Of a stretch of 16,934 nucleotides of DNA, positions 12,118-16,934 are shown in pieces. The notes below the pieces were generated by a model. It had not been told where the DNA came from. It was given only the letters and a program-made list of their open reading frames with translations, and searched no databases. Where the stretch lies: positions 1 through 16,934 of the forward strand of contig CARTDZ010000020.1 in assembly GCA_949067325.1 (NCBI GenBank), in the 5' to 3' direction. The DNA is from an uncultured Eubacteriales bacterium. Its GTDB lineage: Bacteria; Bacillota; Clostridia; Christensenellales; UBA1242. The position numbers and the translations under genes are program-made. How positions within the stretch are numbered: position 1 is the first letter of the stretch; each line of letters starts with the position of its first letter.

Positions 12118-14619
12118 TCAAATAAGATATTGGCTTATTGAGATAAATGATTTTTTGATAATTTCGTTGCCTTGAGAGAGCCTGTCAGACAGCGGAAGTT
12201 TTTTGGTCTCGAGCGGAAGAAGTTTCAAGCCAAAGTCGACTGCAAGGACAATATTGCCATCACCTGAGCAAGCAAAGACAACCTCTTTGCCACTGCCTGC
12301 GAAGTTGATATATTTTACGCCTTTGCGATAGCGTTGAGCGAGAGGAAATTCTTTTGAATTTATGCGTTTTACATAGCCATTGTTTGTGAGAGCAACGATT
12401 TGTGACAGATCGTTTTGGCCAGCAAAAATTACGCTGTCGCCTTCGTCGAGGTTTATCCCCTTCACGCCGCCTGAAATTCTGCCTTGGATTGGAATTTCGC
12501 CTTTGTCGAAATTGAGGCTCATGCCTTTTTTGGTGAGCATAAGGATTGAAGTATTGCGTTCTATTTCGCTGCCAATAACTTCATCTTTGTCAGCGAGTTT
12601 GACAACCTGATAATATGATTTTGTTGTGATAAGGTCATCAATTTTTGAGCGTTTTACGAGGCCTTCTTTTGTATAGAATAGCACATTGCTGCCCTTGGTT
12701 GGCACAAAGAAGGTGACGATTTTTTCGTTTGGAGAAGCATTTTTGTCTACACTTATGAGACTGTTGCCCTTTTCGCGATATTTACATTCTTTTATATTTG
12801 AGACTGTGGTCTTTATGCAATTGCCTTGATTGGTTATTATCAGAATAGTGTCTTTGGCGGTCAGGTTGAGGATTTTTGTGTGAACATCAGTGAGCGTTGA
12901 ATTATCAGTAAGTGATTTTTGAGATGAAGCATAATTTCGAGGATTTATTCTCTTGATTGTGCCTGCGGCTGTGAGTGCGACCACACAATTTTTATTGTCC
13001 TCCTCTTCTTTTTCCTCTTTTGCCTCCACAAGTTTTATGTCAGCTGATTTTATTATTTGACTGCGTCTTGGATTTGAGTAAGCCCTTTTGATTTCAGTGA
13101 TTTCTTTTTTAACAATTTCTAGCTGTGCTTTTTTGGAAGCTAAAATTCTCTCATATTCTGCTATTTTTTGTTTGAGAGTGGCAAGTTCTTCTTCAAGTTT
13201 TGTCACTTCGAGATTTACAAGTCGAGCTAGACGCATATCAAGAATTGCTTGCGCTTGGCGATCAGACAGCTCAAATCTTGCTCGAAGTTTTTGTTTGGCT
13301 TCAGCAGTTGTGGCTGACTTTTTGATGATTTTGATAACCTCATCTATATTTTTGATAGCTATCAAAAGCCCTTCAACAATATGTGCGCGATCGCGTGCAG
13401 CATTGAGGTCGAACTTGGTGCGACGAACGATGATTTCACGTTGATAAGCTGTGTAATAGGATATTATTTCCATCAAACCAAGTTGCTTTGGTTTGCCATC
13501 TGCAATTGCGACCATATTGATAGCGTAAGAGACTTGAAGGTTTGTGGCTTTAAATAGATATTCAAGAATTTTTTTAGGGTTTGCGTCTTTTTTAAGTCTT
13601 ATGACCGCACGCATACCATTTCTGTCTGACTCGTCGCGAATTTCTGCTATTGAAGAGAGCTTGTCTTTGTTTGTTTCTTTAAGTTCAGCAATTTTTTGAA
13701 GAAGTGCGGCTTTGTTTACCTGATAAGGTATTTCTGAGATAATAAGACTCACCTTGTCGCCATTTGTTTCAGTGGTCACTTTTGAACGAATGTAAATTTT
13801 TCCTTTGCCTGTTTTGTAAGCTTGTTCGAGACCGTCCTCGAAGATGAGTTGGCCACCAGTAGGAAAGTCTGGAGCTTTTATGATTTTCATCATCTCTTCA
13901 AGCTTGATATGTGGATTGTCGATGTAGGCTACTACGCCGTCAATCACTTCGCCAAGATTGTGTGGCGGAATGTTTGTTGCAACGCCTACAGCAATGCCCG
14001 AAGCACCATTGACGAGCAGGTTTGGAAAGCGGCCTGGAAGCATATCAGGTTCTTTAAGTGTGTCGTCGAAGTTGAGGCTCCAGCGGACTGTATCTTTTTC
14101 GAGATCACGAGTAAGTTCAAGTGCGAGTGGCGCAAGGCGAGCTTCAGTGTAACGCATGGCGGCTGGGCTGTCGCCGTCGACTGAGCCGAAGTTGCCATGG
14201 CCGTCAACGAGAGGCGCTCTCAAAACAAAATTTTGTGCCATACGTGTCATTGCGTCATAGACTGAGCTGTCACCGTGTGGGTGATATTTGCCGAGGCATT
14301 CGCCGACAATTCTTGCCGACTTTTTGTATGCTTTGTCTGGTGTTACGCCAAGCTCTATCATTGAAAAAAGTATGCGGCGTTGAACTGGTTTGAGACCATC
14401 TTCAACGCGTGGCAAAGCCCTATCCATAACAACACATTCTGTATATGGTATCATTGAGTCATGCAAAACTTCGTCAAGTGATTTGAAGAGTATCCCTTTT
14501 TTTTCACCACCTGAAGATGTTTCATCTGGTTTTGGCATATTAAGTTCGTTTGGAGCTGAAGTTTGTTCGCCGAGCATATTTTGATAGCTCATTTGCCCTA
14601 CATTTTCGTCTTCTTGCAC
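12118..14619 (-). CDS. gyrA/parC: Type IIA DNA topoisomerase subunit A (GyrA/ParC family)
   Basis: The breakage-reunion subunit, which cuts and rejoins both DNA strands. The product is 833 residues. After an unusual hydrophilic N-terminal extension of about 45 residues come the winged-helix segment LPRVEDGLKPVQRRIL, the quinolone-determining region KYHPHGDSSVYDAM (Ser118 and Asp122, the residues normally found in sensitive enzymes) and catalytic Arg156-Tyr157 (AMRYTEA). A long coiled coil (about 470-515) and six-bladed C-terminal domain (545-820) follow. The GyrA box QRRGGKG is not found; the equivalent place reads NYASSQKSLTDNS. This and the DSMIPYTE-type N-terminus suggest a topoisomerase IV-like (ParC) role, but the name is unsettled. 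Start is GTG with AGAGGT five bases upstream. It lies 147 bases after the B-subunit gene. Confidence 0.93.
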   Translation of the reverse strand: MQEDENVGQMSYQNMLGEQTSAPNELNMPKPDETSSGGEKKGILFKSLDEVLHDSMIPYTECVVMDRALPRVEDGLKPVQRRILFSMIELGVTPDKAYKKSARIVGECLGKYHPHGDSSVYDAMTRMAQNFVLRAPLVDGHGNFGSVDGDSPAAMRYTEARLAPLALELTRDLEKDTVRWSLNFDDTLKEPDMLPGRFPNLLVNGASGIAVGVATNIPPHNLGEVIDGVVAYIDNPHIKLEEMMKIIKAPDFPTGGQLIFEDGLEQAYKTGKGKIYIRSKVTTETNGDKVSLIISEIPYQVNKAALLQKIAELKETNKDKLSSIAEIRDESDRNGMRAVIRLKKDANPKKILEYLFKATNLQVSYAINMVAIADGKPKQLGLMEIISYYTAYQREIIVRRTKFDLNAARDRAHIVEGLLIAIKNIDEVIKIIKKSATTAEAKQKLRARFELSDRQAQAILDMRLARLVNLEVTKLEEELATLKQKIAEYERILASKKAQLEIVKKEITEIKRAYSNPRRSQIIKSADIKLVEAKEEKEEEDNKNCVVALTAAGTIKRINPRNYASSQKSLTDNSTLTDVHTKILNLTAKDTILIITNQGNCIKTTVSNIKECKYREKGNSLISVDKNASPNEKIVTFFVPTKGSNVLFYTKEGLVKRSKIDDLITTKSYYQVVKLADKDEVIGSEIERNTSILMLTKKGMSLNFDKGEIPIQGRISGGVKGINLDEGDSVIFAGQNDLSQIVALTNNGYVKRINSKEFPLAQRYRKGVKYINFAGSGKEVVFACSGDGNIVLAVDFGLKLLPLETKKLPLSDRLSQGNEIIKKSFISISQYLI

Positions 14620-14655
14620 TTTTTACCTCTTTGTTTTGTTTTTATTTTTTTCTTA

Positions 14656-14760
14656 AACTTTTGTTTCGATTTTGTTTTTTTTGAACTTTTATTCCGATTT
14701 TTTGTAAATTTTTTTGGTTTTTGTCAAGTTTTTTTAGTTTGTGTCAAGTTTTTTTGTGGC
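14656..14760. repeat. AT-rich degenerate repeats between the topoisomerase subunit genes
   Basis: The 147-base gap is almost pure A/C on the transcribed sense. TTTACA (14708-14703), TTGACA (14727-14722) and TTGACA (14747-14742) recur every 19-20 bases, each beside a run of A residues. A separate repeat of 28-base period (AACTTTTGTTTCGATTTT at 14656 and AACTTTTATTCCGATTTT at 14684) lies next to it. No matching -10 is seen at the right distance, so the TTGACA boxes are not called as promoters. Confidence 0.6.
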
Positions 14761-14766
14761 TAGAAA

Positions 14767-16752
14767 TCAATTATTTTTATAAGTTTTCATAAAGTCATCT
14801 TCGCGATCGAAGTTGGCGTGCTGGCTGATGTATTTTTTGCGCGCCTCGATGTCATCGCCCATAAGTGTTGTGACAATACGTTCAGCTTCGGCTGCGTCTT
14901 CGATGGAGACTTGAATAAGGTTTCGTTTTTCTGGTGACATTGTGGTTTCCCAAAGTTGTTCAGGGTTCATTTCACCAAGACCTTTATATCTTTGAAGGCT
15001 ATAGCCTCTGCCTGCACGTGCGATTGCGGCTGGAAGTTCTGCGTCAGAGTAGACGTACTCGGTATAGTCCTTTTTGTAGACTTTGTAGAGTGGTGGCATA
15101 CCGCAGAATACGTGGCCGTCGGTGATGAGTGGACGCATATATCTAAAGAAGAATGTGAGAAGAATTGCCCTTATGTGAGCGCCGTCTTGGTCGGCATCTG
15201 AGAGAATGATAACCTTGTGGTAGCGAAGGCTTGAAAGGTCAAAATCTTCTCCTATGCCAGTGTCGAGGGCTGAAATTATAGTTCTTATTTCTTCATTTGC
15301 AAGCACTTGATCTATTCTTTTCTTTTCAGCGTTTAAAGGTTTGCCGCGAAGTGGAAGAATTGCCTGAAATTTGCGGTCACGGCCTTGCTTTGCACTACCG
15401 CCCGCCGAATCGCCTTCGACTATGAAAAGTTCGCAAATTTCGCGATTTTTTGATGTCGCTGCTGAAAGTTTGCCGACCAAGTTGAAGTTTTCAGCTGAGT
15501 TTTTGGCACGAGTAAGTTCCTTTGCTTTTTTGGCAGCCTCGCGCACCTTTGCCGCACCTTTTGCTTTGTTTATGATTATTTCAGCCGTTGTTGCGTTTTT
15601 CTTGTCAGCCATAAGTTTGCCAAGTTCAGCCACAGTCAAGCTTTCAACCAAAGTTTTGGCTTCTGGATTGCCAAGCTTTGTTTTTGTTTGGCCTTCAAAC
15701 TGAACATTTGTCATTTTGACATTTATAACAACATTTATCCCCTCGCGGAAGTCTTCGCCAAGAAGATTTGCCTCTTTTTCTTTGAGCAAATTTTTTTCGC
15801 GAGCAAGAGAGTTAAGCACTTTTGTGAAAGCGCTTTTAAAGCCCATTTCGTGAGTTCCGCCCTCGACGGTTGGAATGTTGTTGACGAAAGAAAAAGAGTT
15901 TTCTGTGTATGAGTCAGTGTAGAGAAAAGCTACTTCGAGGTCAAAATTTTTGTCTTCTGCGTGAAAATATAGTGGTTTTGTGAAGAGTTTGCTTTTGCCT
16001 TCGACAAGGTATGATACAAAGTCAGACACTCCGCCTTCATAGTGGTATTCTTCCCTTTTTGAAGTATTTTCTTCTTCGATTATTATTTTTAGGCCTTTGT
16101 TTAGAAAGGCAAGTTCTTTGGCGCGAACGGCTATTGTGTCAAAGTTGAGTTTGTTTTCGCCAAACATTTCGTCATCTGGAAGAAAGGTGACTTTTGTGCC
16201 TGTCTTTGTTGTTTTGCCTATTTTTTTGAGTGGCGCTACTGGAATACCGCTGTGCATTTTGCCGCTGGCATCTCTAAATGAGTGGAACTTTATGTTATAT
16301 TCGCTGCCACCCTTGTAAACAGTGACATCGCACCACTTTGAAAGAGCGTTTGTGACCGAAGCCCCCACGCCATGAAGTCCGCCTGAGAATTTGTAGTTTT
16401 CATTGTCAAATTTGCCGCCAGCATGAAGAGTTGTGTAAACGACCTCGACGCCAGATTTATGCAAAGTTGGGTGTTCATCAACTGGAATACCTCGACCGTT
16501 GTCTTCTACTGTTGCACTTCCGTCTTTATGTAAAATGATTGAAATAGTGTCACCATGCCCATTTGAGATTTCGTCAATTGAGTTGTCAACTATTTCCCAA
16601 AGAATATGGTGCAAACCCTTTATGCCTGTTGTGCCGATATACATACCAGGACGAAGCCTTACTGCGTCAAGCCCCTCAAGAACTACTATATCTTTTGAGT
16701 CATAATTCTTTTGTGGTTGTGAAGTTTTGTTTGAATTTTTGTTGTCTGCCAT
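14767..16752 (-). CDS. gyrB/parE: Type IIA DNA topoisomerase subunit B (GyrB/ParE family)
   Basis: The ATPase subunit of a gyrase or topoisomerase IV, 661 residues. The GHKL ATP site shows EIVDNSIDE (Asn57), EDNGRGIP (Asp84) and GGLHGVGAS (124-132), with the transducer lysine motif QTKTKLG (355-361). The TOPRIM domain has EGDSAGG (Glu446) and SDADQDG (Asp519, Asp521, Asp523), which bind magnesium. The end has the usual RYKGLGEMNPEQLWETTM. It lacks the insertion found in proteobacterial GyrB, as expected for Firmicutes. Residues such as YHYEGG and GIGEDFDL resemble GyrB, while the partner lacks a GyrA box, so gyrase and topoisomerase IV cannot be separated here. The start ATG has AGGGAG at a long 12-base spacing. 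It is first in the B-A operon. Confidence 0.95.
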   Translation of the reverse strand: MADNKNSNKTSQPQKNYDSKDIVVLEGLDAVRLRPGMYIGTTGIKGLHHILWEIVDNSIDEISNGHGDTISIILHKDGSATVEDNGRGIPVDEHPTLHKSGVEVVYTTLHAGGKFDNENYKFSGGLHGVGASVTNALSKWCDVTVYKGGSEYNIKFHSFRDASGKMHSGIPVAPLKKIGKTTKTGTKVTFLPDDEMFGENKLNFDTIAVRAKELAFLNKGLKIIIEEENTSKREEYHYEGGVSDFVSYLVEGKSKLFTKPLYFHAEDKNFDLEVAFLYTDSYTENSFSFVNNIPTVEGGTHEMGFKSAFTKVLNSLAREKNLLKEKEANLLGEDFREGINVVINVKMTNVQFEGQTKTKLGNPEAKTLVESLTVAELGKLMADKKNATTAEIIINKAKGAAKVREAAKKAKELTRAKNSAENFNLVGKLSAATSKNREICELFIVEGDSAGGSAKQGRDRKFQAILPLRGKPLNAEKKRIDQVLANEEIRTIISALDTGIGEDFDLSSLRYHKVIILSDADQDGAHIRAILLTFFFRYMRPLITDGHVFCGMPPLYKVYKKDYTEYVYSDAELPAAIARAGRGYSLQRYKGLGEMNPEQLWETTMSPEKRNLIQVSIEDAAEAERIVTTLMGDDIEARKKYISQHANFDREDDFMKTYKNN

Positions 16753-16850
16753 AAGTGAAAATTTCTCCCTAATTTCTTCTTTGCATTTTTGCTCAGCTTA
16801 AAGTTTTTGTTTTTGTTTGTCTTTCAAGTTTTTGCCTTTTATCACGTTTT

Positions 16851-16880
16851 ATTATAACATATTTGCTTTTTATAAACCAA
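16851..16880 (-). promoter_or_regulatory. Promoter for the topoisomerase B-A operon
   Basis: TTGGTT (16880-16875) and an extended -10, TGTTATAAT (core 16856-16851), are spaced by 18 bases on the minus strand. The expected start near 16844 leaves a leader of about 90 A-rich bases. The remainder of 16753-16934 shows no other gene. Confidence 0.6.
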
Positions 16881-16934
16881 AGAATTTTTAGTGTTTTGAC
16901 GCTTTTTTGTTTATTTTTAGATATTTTTTGAGTA

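Noticed and set aside
14703..14747. TTGACA boxes as promoters of the topoisomerase A gene
   Set aside because: No acceptable -10 lies 16-18 bases downstream of any copy; they are better described as a repeat.
14986..16752. Possible pseudogene or horizontally acquired topoisomerase
   Set aside because: All ATPase and TOPRIM motifs are intact and base composition resembles the neighbours.

Overview
This is a low-GC bacterial window (standard code, TGA used as stop) with Firmicutes-style signals: strong GGAGG-type ribosome binding sites, TTGACA/TATAAT promoters and U-tailed hairpin terminators. A PdaB-like deacetylase, a SHOCT-tailed membrane protein, a DUF378 protein, CPBP (CAAX-type) membrane proteases and a groES-groEL operon fit Clostridia or a neighbouring Firmicutes lineage. 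The species cannot be named from the sequence. Most of the window is ordinary chromosomal housekeeping. There is no phage, insertion sequence, CRISPR array, tRNA or rRNA.

Layout. 1-840 (-): 5' part of a multi-pass membrane protein running off the left edge. 938-1408 (-): greA. 1542-2084 (+): a DUF378 membrane protein followed by a 28-residue hydrophobic micro-ORF. 2123-4763 (-): a probable three-gene operon of two tandem CPBP intramembrane protease homologues and rlmH. 4842-5282 (+): tadA, followed by an AT-rich tandem-repeat tract. 5525-6016 (-): membrane protein with a SHOCT tail. 6226-7008 (+): short-chain dehydrogenase. 7202-9140 (-): groS-groL with an unusual structured 3' region. 9288-10043 (+): membrane-anchored SPOR-like protein. 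10112-11577 (-): PdaB-like polysaccharide deacetylase and a tandem-OB-fold SSB-like protein, behind a structured leader. 11782-11952 (+): 56-residue acidic protein with its own strong promoter. 12118-16752 (-): a type IIA topoisomerase pair (B subunit, then A subunit).

Functional themes are transcript elongation and cleavage (GreA), ribosome and tRNA modification (RlmH, TadA), protein folding (GroESL), DNA topology and ssDNA binding (topoisomerase, SSB), and envelope biology (CPBP proteins, deacetylase, SPOR protein). Genes are closely packed and all gaps are under 300 bases. Several terminator hairpins contain the stop codon of the gene they end.

The least explained material is non-coding: a nested hairpin leader upstream of the deacetylase, a multi-hairpin element at the 3' end of groL, three separate AT-rich degenerate tandem-repeat tracts (5290-5500, 11999-12097, 14656-14760), and a divergent promoter pair (4764-4841) that appears to give leaderless mRNAs. 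No large undescribed system is evident.
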